From the NCBI RefSeq assembly GCF_004959935.1, contig NZ_SMYN01000004.1, positions 124,001 through 188,000 on the forward strand: a DNA stretch of 64,000 nt, in the 5' to 3' direction. Position numbers and translations under genes: made by a program. Numbering within the stretch: the stretch's first letter is position 1; every line of letters begins with the position of its first letter. The DNA is from Falsirhodobacter xinxiangensis (lineage in GTDB: Bacteria > Pseudomonadota > Alphaproteobacteria > Rhodobacterales > Rhodobacteraceae). A model generated the notes under the pieces. It saw only the letters and a program-made list of their open reading frames with translations, was not told the origin of the DNA and ran no database searches. Below, piece after piece: positions 17,725 through 27,280 of this stretch.

Positions 17725-17769
17725 CGCGGCAGCCGCCGCGAGCGGGGGCTCGATGCCCCCCGAGCGGCG
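17725..17769 (-). repeat. Palindromic intergenic repeat, divergent copy D
   Basis: Between the ends of the zinc-ribbon and TIGR02302 genes. Read leftward: outer stem CGCCGC/GCGGCG, an internal loop, inner stem GGGGGC/GCCCCC with a 5-nt loop, then the tail GCTGCCGCG that copies A and C also carry. The internal loop differs from the TCA/ATC of the other copies, so membership is probable, not sure. Confidence 0.5.
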
Positions 17770-17774
17770 TTCCC

Positions 17775-20198
17775 TCAGAACAGATCCAGCAGGCGGCGCA
17801 GGTAATCCAACTCGCCCGAGGGGCGCTGCTGTTCCCCCGACCGGCGGCGGATCTCGTCCAGCAGCTCCTCGGCCCGGCGATAGATGTCTTCGCCCTGCAG
17901 CATGTTGCGGTCCGATCCGATGCGGCCCGACTCCCCCGGCTCGCGGCCCAGCGGGTCGCGCTGGCCCTCGGGGTTCGCCTGCCCGAACTGCTCGCCATTC
18001 GGCTGTCCGCCGGGGCCTTGCTGGCCCTGTTCCTCGGCCATTGCCTCGCCGAAGTTGCGCATTCCCTCGCGCATCGCGTCCATCGCCTCGGCCTGCTTGT
18101 CCAGCGCGCCGGACAGATCGCCGTCCCGCAGCGCGCGCTCGGCTTCCTCCATCGCGCGGCCCGCCCGGTCAAGCTGGCGCTGACCCTCGGCACCCTTCTC
18201 GGAGCCTTGGCCCGGCAGCCCGTCCAGCCCGTTCAGCTTGTCCTGCAATTCCCGCTGGCGCTGCGCCAGACCTTCGCCGCCCTGACCGTCGCCGCGTTGC
18301 AGGTTGTCGAAGCTTTCGTCAGACAGTCCCTGCTGGCCGCGCAGCGTATCCTGCAGATCGCGCATCGCCTGCTGCCCCGGACCGCCCGACCCACCCGGCC
18401 CCTGCGTCACCTGCAGGTTCTCCATCAGCTGGCGCATCATCTCCATCAGCTCGGCGGCCTCGGCCATCTTGCCTTCTTCCATCAGCTTCTGAAGCTGGTC
18501 CATCATGTCCTGAAGCTGCTGGCCGGACAGCTGCATCTGCTGGCCTTCCTGCGTCTGTTGCTGGTCGGGATTGCGCTGCGCCTGTTCGGCAAGCTCGCGG
18601 ATATAATTGTCCGTCGCCTCGCGCAACTCCTGCATCAGCTCCTCGATCTCGGACGGGTCTGCCCCGTTTCGGATCGCTTCGTCCAGACGGTCTTGCGCAC
18701 GGCGCATCTGCTCCATCGCCGATGCCAGATCGCCTTCCTCCACCAGCAGGGCGATATCCCAAAGCTGAGCTGCGATCTCGTCGCGCTTCTCCCCCGCCAG
18801 CGTGTCGCGGTTCGCGGCCAGATCGCGCATCAGCACCCGCAGACGCAAGAAGGCGCGTTCGTTGCGGAACAGCCCTTCGGGGCGGTGGGTCAGGGCTTTC
18901 AGCACCTGATCCGTCCGCGCGGCATTCCCGGCGGTCCACAAAAGGTCGCGCCGCATCTCGATCAACGCCGCCGCCAGTGGGTCGAAGAACCGCCGGCCGG
19001 GCAGGGTCACGTGCATCGGTTCGGACGCGCCGGTCTGGCCCGCGCCGTCGGTCGCGCTCAGGCTGATGGTGACGGGCAGGTTGGCGAAGGGGTGCTGCGA
19101 TAGGTCTTCGACCAGCAATTCGGAGAATTCTGTCCGGCTGCCGGTGATCGGCAGCGGCAGGTCCAGAACGATCGTTTCGCGCGGTTCGGGATCGGCGGCA
19201 AGGCCGAAGCGGCGGTCCACGGCAGGCAGGTCCAGCGCGATTTCGGCCCGCGCGGCGGTGACGCCGTAATCGTCGCCCGCCTCGAAGGGCAGGCGCATCT
19301 CTCCGTTCGGCTCGCGCTGCAATTCGGCGGTCGATCCGATGGTGGGGGCTGCGTCGGGCGTGGCGATGATCTGCCATTCCTGCCCGCCCGCGCCGTTGAT
19401 CGACAAGCTGCCCGAGCGGTTGATCTGAAATTCCTGCTGCGGCTCGGACGCTGTGGGCGCTTCGGTCCGGGCCGACACGGTTTCGGCCACGGTCAGATCG
19501 CCCACTTCGCCATACAGCCGGATCTGGACGCGGCTGCCGACCGGGGCGGGGAAGGAGGCCGCCGTGATGTCGTTCAGGTAAAGCGACGGCTTGCCGGTAT
19601 GGGCGGGGGGCTGGACCCACGCCTCCCATGTCGGGCCGGTCGCGACCTGTGCGCCGCCCATCGGCGTTCCCGTGATCGAAGTGACCCGCCAGAGCGAGCC
19701 GAAGATCAGCGCCACCACCAGCGCCGTCAGCGCCAGATAGCGCAGTGCGAACGGATCGCGCGAGGCCAGTTGCAGATCGGGCCGCACCGCCTTTGCCGCC
19801 GTCGCGCGTTCCGCCATGCGCTGCCGATGCGCGGCCCAGACCGCCTGCGATGCCGGGTCGGTCACGCCGATGGCCTGCGTATCGCTCAGTGCAGAGATCG
19901 GGCGGCCGGGCAGGGCGGCATCCAGCCGCGCCAGCGCATCCGCGCGGCGCGGTCTGCGGAACTGCCGCACACCCCAGACCAGCGCAACGCCCCCGCCCAG
20001 CGCGGTCAGCACGAGCCATGCCCACAGCGCCTCCAGCGGCATCCGGTCCTGAAGCCCGAAGGCCAGCACCGCCAATGTCGCCATCGCCAGCGTGATCAGC
20101 GGCCAGAAGGCGCGCAGAAGCCTTTCGGCCCAAAGCCCGCCCAGCGTGAGCCTGATCGGCCAGGCCAGTCGGCGCAGCGTCTGATCGCTTTCGGTCAT
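17775..20198 (-). CDS. TIGR02302 / DUF4175 family membrane protein
   Basis: An 807-residue protein of the alphaproteobacterial TIGR02302 group, function unknown. The start ATG at 20198 follows AGGTGG. Two to three membrane helices lie in the first 150 residues, a beta-rich periplasmic-type region in about 190-480, and the last 300 residues are rich in Gln, Glu and Met with coiled-coil and low-complexity stretches such as QQQTQEGQQMQL. It follows lysA by 13 nt on the same strand. I see no enzyme motif. Confidence 0.87.
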   Translation of the reverse strand: MTESDQTLRRLAWPIRLTLGGLWAERLLRAFWPLITLAMATLAVLAFGLQDRMPLEALWAWLVLTALGGGVALVWGVRQFRRPRRADALARLDAALPGRPISALSDTQAIGVTDPASQAVWAAHRQRMAERATAAKAVRPDLQLASRDPFALRYLALTALVVALIFGSLWRVTSITGTPMGGAQVATGPTWEAWVQPPAHTGKPSLYLNDITAASFPAPVGSRVQIRLYGEVGDLTVAETVSARTEAPTASEPQQEFQINRSGSLSINGAGGQEWQIIATPDAAPTIGSTAELQREPNGEMRLPFEAGDDYGVTAARAEIALDLPAVDRRFGLAADPEPRETIVLDLPLPITGSRTEFSELLVEDLSQHPFANLPVTISLSATDGAGQTGASEPMHVTLPGRRFFDPLAAALIEMRRDLLWTAGNAARTDQVLKALTHRPEGLFRNERAFLRLRVLMRDLAANRDTLAGEKRDEIAAQLWDIALLVEEGDLASAMEQMRRAQDRLDEAIRNGADPSEIEELMQELREATDNYIRELAEQAQRNPDQQQTQEGQQMQLSGQQLQDMMDQLQKLMEEGKMAEAAELMEMMRQLMENLQVTQGPGGSGGPGQQAMRDLQDTLRGQQGLSDESFDNLQRGDGQGGEGLAQRQRELQDKLNGLDGLPGQGSEKGAEGQRQLDRAGRAMEEAERALRDGDLSGALDKQAEAMDAMREGMRNFGEAMAEEQGQQGPGGQPNGEQFGQANPEGQRDPLGREPGESGRIGSDRNMLQGEDIYRRAEELLDEIRRRSGEQQRPSGELDYLRRLLDLF

Positions 20199-20211
20199 TC
20201 CACCTGCGGGG

Positions 20212-21477
20212 TTAGAGCCACTCCGGTATCGTATCGCGTGCGAGGATTTCGTCAAATGTCGGTCGCGCCCGAATGACGGCATAGTGATCGCCGTTCACCA
20301 GCACCTCGGGCACCAGCGGGCGGGTGTTGTATTCGCTGGCCATCACCGCGCCATAAGCCCCGGCGGACCGAAAGGCGACCAGATCCCCTTCGGCCAGTTT
20401 CGGCAGGGGGCGGGCCTTGGCGAAGGTGTCGCCCGTCTCGCAGACCGGGCCGACCACGTCGTATTCCTGCTTTTCGGCGGCAGGGGCGGGTTCCTCAACC
20501 GGAACGATGTCATGCCACGCGCCATACATGGACGGGCGGACCAGATCGTTCATCGCCGCGTCGAGGATCAGGAAATCCCGTCCCTCGCCGTTCTTGACGT
20601 AGATCACGCCCGAGACCAGCACGCCGGAGTTGCCCGAGATCAGGCGGCCCGGCTCGATCTCGATCTCGCAGCCCAGGTCCCCGACCGTGCGCTTGATCAG
20701 CGCGCCGTATTCGACCGGCAGGGGCGGCGCCTCGTTCGAGCGTTGGTAGGGGATGCCCAGCCCGCCGCCCAGATCCAGACGGCGGATGTCGTGCCCTTCG
20801 GCCCGCAGGCGGCGCGTCAGGTCCGCGACCTTCAGATAGGCTTGCTCGAACGGCTCCAGCTCGGTCAGTTGCGATCCGATATGGACGTCGATGCCCACGA
20901 CCTCGATCCCCGGCAGGCGGGCGGCTTCGGCATAGACCTCGGAGGCGCGGGCGATCGGGATGCCGAACTTGTTTTCCTTCTTGCCCGTCGCGATCTTTTC
21001 ATGCGTGCGGGCATCCACATCCGGGTTCACCCGGATGGTGATCGGGGCAGTCACGCCCATCGCCGTCGCAACCTCGGAGATCGCGCGCATCTCGGGCTCG
21101 GATTCCACGTTGAACTGGCGGATGCCGCCTTCCAGCACCAGACGCATCTCCTCGCGCGTCTTGCCGACGCCGGAAAACACGATGCGCTCGCCCGGAACGC
21201 CCGCGGCTTTCGCCCGCAGGTATTCGCCGCCCGAAACCACGTCCATCCCCGCGCCCAGATTGCCAAGCGTCTTCAGCACAGCCACGTTCGACAGCGACTT
21301 GATCGCAAAGCACACCAGATGCGGCATGGGCGACAGCGCCTCGGTGAACAGCTGGTAGTGACGGGTCAGCGTGGCGGTGGAATAGCAATAGAAGGGCGTG
21401 CCGACGGTGCGCGCGATGTCGGCCAGCGCCACATCCTCGGCATGCAGCGTGCCGGAACGGTAGAGGAAATGGTCCAT
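20212..21477 (-). CDS. lysA: Diaminopimelate decarboxylase
   Basis: PLP enzyme making L-lysine from meso-diaminopimelate. The 421-residue protein has the alanine-racemase-type barrel with the PLP lysine in CFAIKSLSN (about residue 59), KENKFGI, HIGSQ, the phosphate loop GGGLGIPY, EPGR, and the C-terminal CETGD plus AGAYGAVMASEYN. All expected catalytic segments are present. It follows a small lipoprotein and argH on the same strand, the conserved argH-lipoprotein-lysA order of many proteobacteria. Confidence 0.97.
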   Translation of the reverse strand: MDHFLYRSGTLHAEDVALADIARTVGTPFYCYSTATLTRHYQLFTEALSPMPHLVCFAIKSLSNVAVLKTLGNLGAGMDVVSGGEYLRAKAAGVPGERIVFSGVGKTREEMRLVLEGGIRQFNVESEPEMRAISEVATAMGVTAPITIRVNPDVDARTHEKIATGKKENKFGIPIARASEVYAEAARLPGIEVVGIDVHIGSQLTELEPFEQAYLKVADLTRRLRAEGHDIRRLDLGGGLGIPYQRSNEAPPLPVEYGALIKRTVGDLGCEIEIEPGRLISGNSGVLVSGVIYVKNGEGRDFLILDAAMNDLVRPSMYGAWHDIVPVEEPAPAAEKQEYDVVGPVCETGDTFAKARPLPKLAEGDLVAFRSAGAYGAVMASEYNTRPLVPEVLVNGDHYAVIRARPTFDEILARDTIPEWL

Positions 21478-21486
21478 GGATCGGCC

Positions 21487-21627
21487 CTAGCGGTTGATGT
21501 CCAGCTGCGCGCTGGTGGGGAAGTTCGGCTTGCTGCCGTTCGGTGCGGTCGGCGTGCCGTCCACGCCGCAGGCGGACAGGGCGAAGGCAAGGCACAGAAG
21601 GCAGGCAAGGATCAGGGAATGCTTCAT
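21487..21627 (-). CDS. Small LptM-like lipoprotein
   Basis: A 46-residue lipoprotein precursor: MKHSLILACLLCLAFALSAC with lipobox LSAC, the acylated Cys at residue 20, then GVDGTPTAP and a short tail. Length, position before lysA and the C-G-x-x-G-x-x-x-x-P pattern resemble the LptM/YifL family, which helps the LPS translocon LptD mature. The match is short, so the function is inference. The ribosome site AGGA lies in the gap after the preceding lipoprotein stop. Confidence 0.72.
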   Translation of the reverse strand: MKHSLILACLLCLAFALSACGVDGTPTAPNGSKPNFPTSAQLDINR

Positions 21628-21636
21628 GGGTGTTCC

Positions 21637-21786
21637 TCAGGGGCCGACCGCGACGCCGACACCGCCGACGCGGCCGCTGACGGAAGGATAGACGCCGACG
21701 CCGCCCGGCCCGATGCTGATCCCGGTGTTCAGATACGGGCCGGACTGGCACCCGGCCAGAAGGGCGACGAGGATCAGGATTCGCAT
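21637..21786 (-). CDS. Small Gly/Val-rich lipoprotein
   Basis: A 49-residue lipoprotein precursor with signal [13 protein letters not shown] (lipobox LAGC, Cys13) and a mature part of about 36 residues rich in Gly and Val with GVGV repeats. The ATG overlaps the end of argH by 13 nt, and its stop is 9 nt before the next lipoprotein. I do not recognise a family. The Gly-Val pattern suggests beta structure or a flexible outer-membrane peptide. It sits in the argH-lysA unit. Confidence 0.62.
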   Translation of the reverse strand: MRILILVALLAGCQSGPYLNTGISIGPGGVGVYPSVSGRVGGVGVAVGP

Positions 21787-23183
21787 CCCAGCTTCTCCTT
21801 CCAGCGGGCGATCTGCGCGCGGACCTGATCCGGCGCGGTGCCCCCATAGGACATACGGCTGCGGACCGAGTTTTCCACGCCCAGCACTTCGAACACATCG
21901 GCGCGGATGCCCGCATGGACGGCCTGCATATCCTCCAGCGTCAGGTCGGGCAGATCGCAGCGTTTGGATTCCGCCAGCGCGACCAGCGTGCCGGTCACGT
22001 GATGCGCATCGCGGAACGGCAGGCCAAGCTCGCGCACCAGCCAGTCGGCAAGGTCGGTCGCGGTTGAAAAGCCCGAGGCGGCGGCTTTGCGCAGTTCTTC
22101 GGTATTAGCCTGCATGTCGCCCACCATTCCCGTCATCGCGGCAAGGCACAGCATCAGCGTATCGGCGGCGTCGAAGACCTGCTCCTTGTCCTCCTGCATG
22201 TCCTTGGAATAGGTCAGCGGCAGACCCTTCATCACCGTGAACAGGGCCACCGCCGCGCCAAGGATGCGGCCGATCTTGGCGCGCAGCAGTTCGGCCGCAT
22301 CGGGGTTCTTCTTCTGCGGCATGATGGACGATCCGGTCGTCCAACGATCCGAAAGCCGCACGAAGCGGAACTGAGCCGACGACCAGATCACCAGTTCTTC
22401 GGCAAAGCGCGACAGGTGCATCGCGCAGATGGCCGAGGCCGACAGGAATTCGAGCGCGAAATCGCGGTCGGCGGTGCTATCGAGGCTGTTCGCCGTGGGG
22501 CGATCGAAGCCCAAGGCGGCGGCGGTGGCGTGGCGGTCGATGGGGAAACTGGTCCCGGCCAATGCCGCAGCCCCCAGCGGACATTCGTTCATCCGGGCGC
22601 GCGCGTCGCGAAAGCGGGAGAGGTCGCGGCCCAGCATTTCCACATAGGCCATCATGTGATGGCCCCATGTCACCGGCTGCGCGGTTTGCAGATGGGTGAA
22701 GCCCGGCATGACCCAGTCGGCCCCGGCTTCGGCCTGCGACACGAACGCGCGGATCAGCGCGTCGATCCCGGCGATGGCGGCGTCGCACTGGTCGCGCACC
22801 CAAAGGCGGAAATCGACCGCGACCTGATCGTTGCGCGACCGCGCCGTATGCAGGCGGCCTGCGGGTTCGCCGATGATTTCCTTCAGGCGGGATTCCACGT
22901 TCATGTGGATGTCTTCCAGATCCTCACGGAACGGGAACGCGCCTGTTTCAATCTCTGACAACACCGTGAGGAGGCCTTCCCCGATCGCCGCCGCATCGTT
23001 ATCCGTGATGATACCCTGCGCGGCAAGCATCGCCGCATGGGCCCGCGATCCGGCGATGTCCTGTGCATACAGCCGCTTGTCGAACCCGATCGAGGCGTTG
23101 ATCGCCACCATGATCGCGTCCGGTCCGGCGGCGAAACGTCCGCCCCACATGGCGTTGGCAGAGGTCTTGTCGGATGCGGTCAT
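21774..23183 (-). CDS. argH: Argininosuccinate lyase
   Basis: Splits argininosuccinate to arginine and fumarate, the last step of arginine synthesis. The ATG at 23183 ([20 protein letters not shown]) gives 469 residues, the normal size; an open extension upstream lacks family sequence. Visible are [11 protein letters not shown] and the signature [12 protein letters not shown], which carries the catalytic serine loop. The start is only 24 nt from divergent tlpA, so its promoter must lie within tlpA. Confidence 0.97.
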   Translation of the reverse strand: MTASDKTSANAMWGGRFAAGPDAIMVAINASIGFDKRLYAQDIAGSRAHAAMLAAQGIITDNDAAAIGEGLLTVLSEIETGAFPFREDLEDIHMNVESRLKEIIGEPAGRLHTARSRNDQVAVDFRLWVRDQCDAAIAGIDALIRAFVSQAEAGADWVMPGFTHLQTAQPVTWGHHMMAYVEMLGRDLSRFRDARARMNECPLGAAALAGTSFPIDRHATAAALGFDRPTANSLDSTADRDFALEFLSASAICAMHLSRFAEELVIWSSAQFRFVRLSDRWTTGSSIMPQKKNPDAAELLRAKIGRILGAAVALFTVMKGLPLTYSKDMQEDKEQVFDAADTLMLCLAAMTGMVGDMQANTEELRKAAASGFSTATDLADWLVRELGLPFRDAHHVTGTLVALAESKRCDLPDLTLEDMQAVHAGIRADVFEVLGVENSVRSRMSYGGTAPDQVRAQIARWKEKLGCES

Positions 23184-23207
23184 GCTGGTTGCCTTCGGAG
23201 GGTGGAA

Positions 23208-23750
23208 ATGCTGCGTATCGTCTGTGCTGTCGTCTATACCGCCTTGGCCTTCGGTGCAAATCCGGCGATGGCCGATATCGCCGCCGCCGAGGCTGCGAAA
23301 GTGGGCGACATGCGCAAGCTTTCGCTGCACGATCCCGAACCGCTGCCCGCGGTGGGGCTGGTCGGTCTGGACGATGCCGAACGGTCGCTGGCCGAGTTTC
23401 AGGGCAAGTGGACGGTCGTGAACTTCTGGGCCACGTGGTGCCCGCCCTGCCGCCACGAGATGCCCTCGCTGGACCGTCTTCAGGTCGCGATGCCGGGGAT
23501 CGAGGTCGTGACCGTCGCGACGGGCCGCAACGCCGTGCCCAAGATCGAGGAGTTCTTCGAGGAAGCCGAAGTGTCGAACGTCGAGGCGCTGCGCGATCCG
23601 GGCATGACGCTGGCGCGGCAGGTGGGCGTGATGGGGCTGCCTGTGACGCTGATCGTGAACCCCGAGGGGCAGATCGTGGGCCGCCTGACCGGGGATGCCG
23701 AATGGGACAGCCCGGATGCGCTGGCGGTGCTTGGCGCCCTAGGCGGCTGA
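23208..23750 (+). CDS. tlpA: TlpA-type thiol:disulfide protein
   Basis: Exported thioredoxin-like reductant of 180 residues. The start ATG at 23208 follows CGGAGGG. A cleavable-type signal is seen in [22 protein letters not shown], then the thioredoxin fold with [19 protein letters not shown] (active site WCPPC near residue 80) and the cis-proline segment [10 protein letters not shown]. Members reduce apocytochrome c or the Cu-A site of oxidase; the window has cycM and an oxidase subunit but not adjacent. Its 3' end overlaps tag by 12 nt. Confidence 0.88.
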   Translation: MLRIVCAVVYTALAFGANPAMADIAAAEAAKVGDMRKLSLHDPEPLPAVGLVGLDDAERSLAEFQGKWTVVNFWATWCPPCRHEMPSLDRLQVAMPGIEVVTVATGRNAVPKIEEFFEEAEVSNVEALRDPGMTLARQVGVMGLPVTLIVNPEGQIVGRLTGDAEWDSPDALAVLGALGG

Positions 23751-24287
23751 GGCGCAGAGCTTTCGCGCAAAGCAATCGGGGTGATGGTCGTTCACCATCC
23801 CTGTCGCCTGCATGAAGGCATAGGTGATCGTCGGCCCGCAGAACTTGAACCCGCGTTTCTTCAGATCCTTGGAAATGCGGCGCGACAGGTCCGTCTCGGT
23901 CATGTTGTAGGTTTCGGACTGGATCGGTTTGCCGTCCAGATAGTCCCAGAGATAGCCCGCGAAATCCTCTATCTCCAGATAGGCGCGGGCGTTCAGGATC
24001 GCCCCCTCGATCTTGCCGCGATGGCGCACGATGCCGGGATCGGCCAACAGGCGCTGCACGTCCGATTCGCCCCAGCTTGCGATGACCTGCGGATCGAAGC
24101 CCTGAAACGCCGCGCGGAAGGCGTCACGTTTGCGCAGGATGGTGATCCAGGCCAGCCCGGCCTGAAACCCGTCGAGGATCAGCTTTTCCCAAAGCGCGCG
24201 CGAATCCCGTTCAGGAACGCCCCATTCCGTGTCGTGATAGGCGAGGTAGAGCGGATCGGTCCCGCACCAGTGGCAGCGTGTTTGCAT
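23739..24287 (-). CDS. tag: DNA-3-methyladenine glycosylase I
   Basis: Removes 3-methyladenine from alkylated DNA, starting base-excision repair. The 182 residues show the family CHWCGTDPLYLAYHDTEWG, with the zinc ligands Cys and His at the N-terminus, the LILDGFQAGLAWITILRKRDAFRAAF helix-hairpin region, and the C-terminal FKFCGPTITYAFMQATGMVNDH with the other zinc ligands His and Cys. Length and motifs are complete. It is convergent with tlpA, overlapping 12 nt, and divergent from the EAL gene. Confidence 0.95.
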   Translation of the reverse strand: MQTRCHWCGTDPLYLAYHDTEWGVPERDSRALWEKLILDGFQAGLAWITILRKRDAFRAAFQGFDPQVIASWGESDVQRLLADPGIVRHRGKIEGAILNARAYLEIEDFAGYLWDYLDGKPIQSETYNMTETDLSRRISKDLKKRGFKFCGPTITYAFMQATGMVNDHHPDCFARKLCASAA

Positions 24288-24384
24288 GGCGAGATTTGCC
24301 TAAAATTGGAACGAAACCGGAATCTATACGATTTGTTTACGGCCCGTGCGCCAGTCTGTCCACCGTCAGCGCAAGGGGTAGGGC

Positions 24385-25194
24385 ATGTCAAAGCCAGTGG
24401 TCGATGGGACGCCGATCGGCTTCGCCATTTCGGAAAACGACAAGCGGACGATGGCGATGGTTTCCGCCGCGCTGGACGAAAGGCGCGTCGCACTGGCCTA
24501 TCAGCCGGTGGTTCTGGGGACGGACCCCGAACAGATCGCCTTCTATGAAGGGTTGATCCGGGTGATGGAGCCGTCGGGCCGCATCATCCCCGCCCGCGAC
24601 TTCATGGACGCGGTGGAGGAGCAGGAGACCGGGCGGCGCATCGACTGCGCCGCGCTGGAGCTTGGCCTTGCCGCGCTGCGCAAGACGCCGACGCTGCGGC
24701 TGGCGATCAACATGTCGGCGCGGTCCATCGGCTATGCCCCGTGGATGCGGGTGCTGATGGCGGGTCTGGGGCAGGACGCGACCGTGGGCGAGCGGCTGAT
24801 TCTTGAGATCACCGAAAGCTCGGCCATGCTGGTGCCAGAGCTGGTTACGGCCTTCATGGACGATCTGCAGAAATACGGCATCGCCTTCGCACTAGATGAT
24901 TTCGGCGCGGGCTTCACCGCGTTCCGGTATTTCAAGGATTTCTTCTTCGACATGGTCAAGATCGACGGGCAGTTCATCCGCTCGATCCAGAAGGACCCCG
25001 ACAATCAGGTGCTGACCCGCGCGCTGATGTCCATTGGCCGCCAATTCGAGATGGTGACGGTGGCCGAGTCGGTCGAAACGGTCGAAGAGGCGGAATTCCT
25101 TCGCGCTTTGGGCGTCGATTGCCTTCAGGGTTATTTGTTCGGCGCCCCCTCCATCCGCCCGGCATGGGCGGAGGACGCGCGAAAAAGGGCCTGA
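24385..25194 (+). CDS. EAL-domain cyclic-di-GMP phosphodiesterase
   Basis: A 269-residue protein that is almost only an EAL domain, predicted to hydrolyse cyclic-di-GMP. The signature glutamate is in YEGLIRV (EGL instead of EAL), the metal and base residues are in INMSARS, EITESS, DDFGAGFTAF, VKIDGQFI, VAESVE and LQGYLFG. The set looks complete, so activity is likely. No sensor, membrane helix or GGDEF partner is attached, so input must come from another protein. It lies between tag and phaA with its own promoter region of 97 nt. Confidence 0.88.
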   Translation: MSKPVVDGTPIGFAISENDKRTMAMVSAALDERRVALAYQPVVLGTDPEQIAFYEGLIRVMEPSGRIIPARDFMDAVEEQETGRRIDCAALELGLAALRKTPTLRLAINMSARSIGYAPWMRVLMAGLGQDATVGERLILEITESSAMLVPELVTAFMDDLQKYGIAFALDDFGAGFTAFRYFKDFFFDMVKIDGQFIRSIQKDPDNQVLTRALMSIGRQFEMVTVAESVETVEEAEFLRALGVDCLQGYLFGAPSIRPAWAEDARKRA

Positions 25195-25270
25195 GCCGAA
25201 CGTCTTCCCCTTGTCATTTTCGATCCTTACCCAATTCTAGAGAGAGTTCGGTGGACCTGGGAGAAGTCGC

Positions 25271-26446
25271 ATGACCAATGTCGTTATCGTATCGGCCGCA
25301 CGCACCGCCGTGGGCAGCTTTGGCGGAGCCTTCGCCGGCATCCCCGCACATGAACTCGGCGCCGCCGTGATCGAGGAAGTGGTCCGCCGCGCAGGGGTCG
25401 AGAAGGCCGAGGTCGAGGAGACGATCCTTGGTCAGGTGCTGACGGCGGGGCAGGGGCAGAACCCGGCGCGTCAGGCACATATCCTTGCCGGGTTGCCGCA
25501 GGAAAGCTCGGCCTGGGGGATCAACCAGGTTTGCGGATCGGGCCTGCGGGCGGTCGCGCTGGGCGCGCAGCACATCCAGTTGGGCGATGCGTCGATCGTC
25601 GTCGCGGGCGGGCAGGAGAACATGAGCCTGTCGCCCCATGTCGCCAATCTGCGCAACGGTCAGAAGATGGGCGACATGAGCTTCGTCGATTCGATGATCA
25701 AGGACGGGCTGTGGGACGCCTTCAACGGCTATCACATGGGCCAGACGGCCGAAAACGTCGCCAGCCAATACCAGATCGGCCGCCAACAGCAGGATGAATT
25801 CGCGCTGGCCAGCCAGAACAAGGCCGAAGCCGCGCAGAAGGCCGGGCGTTTCAAGGACGAGATCGTCCCCTTCACCGTCAAGACCCGCAAGGGCGAGACC
25901 GTGGTCGATGCCGACGAATACATCCGTCATGGCGCGACCATCGATGCGATGACCAAGCTGCGTCCCGCCTTCGCCAAGGACGGCTCTGTCACCGCGGGCA
26001 ACGCATCGGGGCTGAACGACGGTGCGGCGGCGGTGCTGCTGATGTCCGAAGATGAAGCCGCGCGCCGGGGTCTGACCCCGCTGGCCCGCATCGCCTCTTA
26101 TGCCACGGCGGGTCTGGACCCCAAGATCATGGGCGTCGGCCCGATCTATGCCAGCCGCAAGGCGCTGAAGAAGGCGGGCTGGAACGCCGCCGATCTGGAC
26201 CTGATCGAAGCGAACGAGGCCTTCGCCGCGCAAGCCTGTGCCGTGAATCAGGAAATGGGGTGGAACACCGATCTGGTGAACGTCAACGGCGGCGCCATCG
26301 CCATCGGCCACCCCATCGGCGCATCGGGGGCGCGTATCCTCAACACCCTGATTTTCGAGATGAAACGCCGTGATGCGGCGAAAGGTCTCGCGACGCTGTG
26401 CATCGGGGGCGGAATGGGCGTTGCCATGTGCATCGAAAAAATCTGA
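25271..26446 (+). CDS. phaA: Acetyl-CoA acetyltransferase (beta-ketothiolase)
   Basis: Condenses two acetyl-CoA to acetoacetyl-CoA for polyhydroxybutyrate. The 391-residue thiolase has the acyl-carrying cysteine in [12 protein letters not shown] (about residue 89), [19 protein letters not shown] with the active-site histidine, and the second catalytic Cys in [11 protein letters not shown] near the C-terminus. Ribosome site GGGAGAAG precedes the ATG. phaB follows after a 53-nt gap that contains a hairpin. phaC is not in the window. Confidence 0.95.
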   Translation: MTNVVIVSAARTAVGSFGGAFAGIPAHELGAAVIEEVVRRAGVEKAEVEETILGQVLTAGQGQNPARQAHILAGLPQESSAWGINQVCGSGLRAVALGAQHIQLGDASIVVAGGQENMSLSPHVANLRNGQKMGDMSFVDSMIKDGLWDAFNGYHMGQTAENVASQYQIGRQQQDEFALASQNKAEAAQKAGRFKDEIVPFTVKTRKGETVVDADEYIRHGATIDAMTKLRPAFAKDGSVTAGNASGLNDGAAAVLLMSEDEAARRGLTPLARIASYATAGLDPKIMGVGPIYASRKALKKAGWNAADLDLIEANEAFAAQACAVNQEMGWNTDLVNVNGGAIAIGHPIGASGARILNTLIFEMKRRDAAKGLATLCIGGGMGVAMCIEKI

Positions 26447-26455
26447 AACTGAAAT

Positions 26456-26476
26456 GGCGCGGCGGACTACCGCGCC
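26456..26476 (+). terminator. Hairpin between phaA and phaB
   Basis: GGCGCGG at 26456-26462 pairs with CCGCGCC at 26470-26476 around a 7-nt loop, followed by GCAAGG, not a T-run. It probably acts as a partial terminator or as a stabilising element between phaA and phaB rather than a complete stop. Confidence 0.45.
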
Positions 26477-26499
26477 GCAAGGATCCAAAGGGGGGACGA

Positions 26500-27225
26500 A
26501 TGTCGCGAGTTGCATTGGTCACGGGGGGCACCCGTGGCATCGGGGCCGCCATTTCCATCGCTTTGAAGGCCGCCGGGTATCGCGTCGCCGCGAACTACGC
26601 CGGAAATGACGACGCTGCAGCCAAATTCACGGCCGATACGGGCATTCCCGCCTTCAAATGGTCGGTCGCCGATTACGATGCCTGCGCCGCAGGAATCGCC
26701 AAGGTCGAGGCGGAGATCGGTCCCGTCGAGGTGCTGGTCAACAATGCCGGCATCACGCGCGATGCCATGTTCCACAAGATGACGCCCCAGCAATGGCGCG
26801 AGGTGATCGACACCAACCTGAACGGCGTCTTCAACATGACGCATCCGGTCTGGTCGGGGATGCGGGATCGCAAATTCGGGCGCGTGGTCAACATCTCGTC
26901 CATCAACGGCCAGAAGGGGCAGGCGGGACAGGCGAACTATTCCGCAGCCAAGGCTGGCGATCTGGGCGTCACCAAGGCGCTGGCTCAGGAAGGCGCACGC
27001 GCGGGAATCACCGTCAACGCGATCTGCCCCGGCTATATCGGGACCGAGATGGTGCGTGCCATCGACGAGAAGGTTCTGAAGGAGCGCATCCTGCCGCAGA
27101 TCCCGGTGGGGCGCTTGGGCGAGCCCGAGGAAATCGCGCGCGCCGTGGTCTTTCTGGCCTCTGACGAGGCGGGCTTCATCACCGGGTCGACCCTGACCGC
27201 CAATGGCGGCCAGTATTTCGCGTGA
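26500..27225 (+). CDS. phaB: Acetoacetyl-CoA reductase
   Basis: NADPH-dependent SDR that makes (R)-3-hydroxybutyryl-CoA for polyhydroxybutyrate. The ATG at 26500 follows AGGGGGGACGA and gives 241 residues, normal for PhaB. Cofactor site TGGTRGIGAA, NNAG (LVNNAGITRDA), the catalytic Ser in NISSINGQKGQAGQANYSAAKAG, and Tyr/Lys in the same block are all present; the C-terminal PVGRLGEPEEIA is typical. A strong terminator follows. Confidence 0.95.
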   Translation: MSRVALVTGGTRGIGAAISIALKAAGYRVAANYAGNDDAAAKFTADTGIPAFKWSVADYDACAAGIAKVEAEIGPVEVLVNNAGITRDAMFHKMTPQQWREVIDTNLNGVFNMTHPVWSGMRDRKFGRVVNISSINGQKGQAGQANYSAAKAGDLGVTKALAQEGARAGITVNAICPGYIGTEMVRAIDEKVLKERILPQIPVGRLGEPEEIARAVVFLASDEAGFITGSTLTANGGQYFA

Positions 27226-27246
27226 TGCAACCTTGGGTTGATCGCA

Positions 27247-27280
27247 GGGCGCCGACGGGGAACGTCGGCGCCCTTTCCTT
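27247..27280 (+). terminator. Terminator after phaB
   Basis: A 10-bp stem GGGCGCCGAC/GTCGGCGCCC with a 7-nt loop is followed by TTTCCTT on the plus strand. It sits between the converging ends of phaB and the DUF465 gene and may stop both. Confidence 0.88.
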
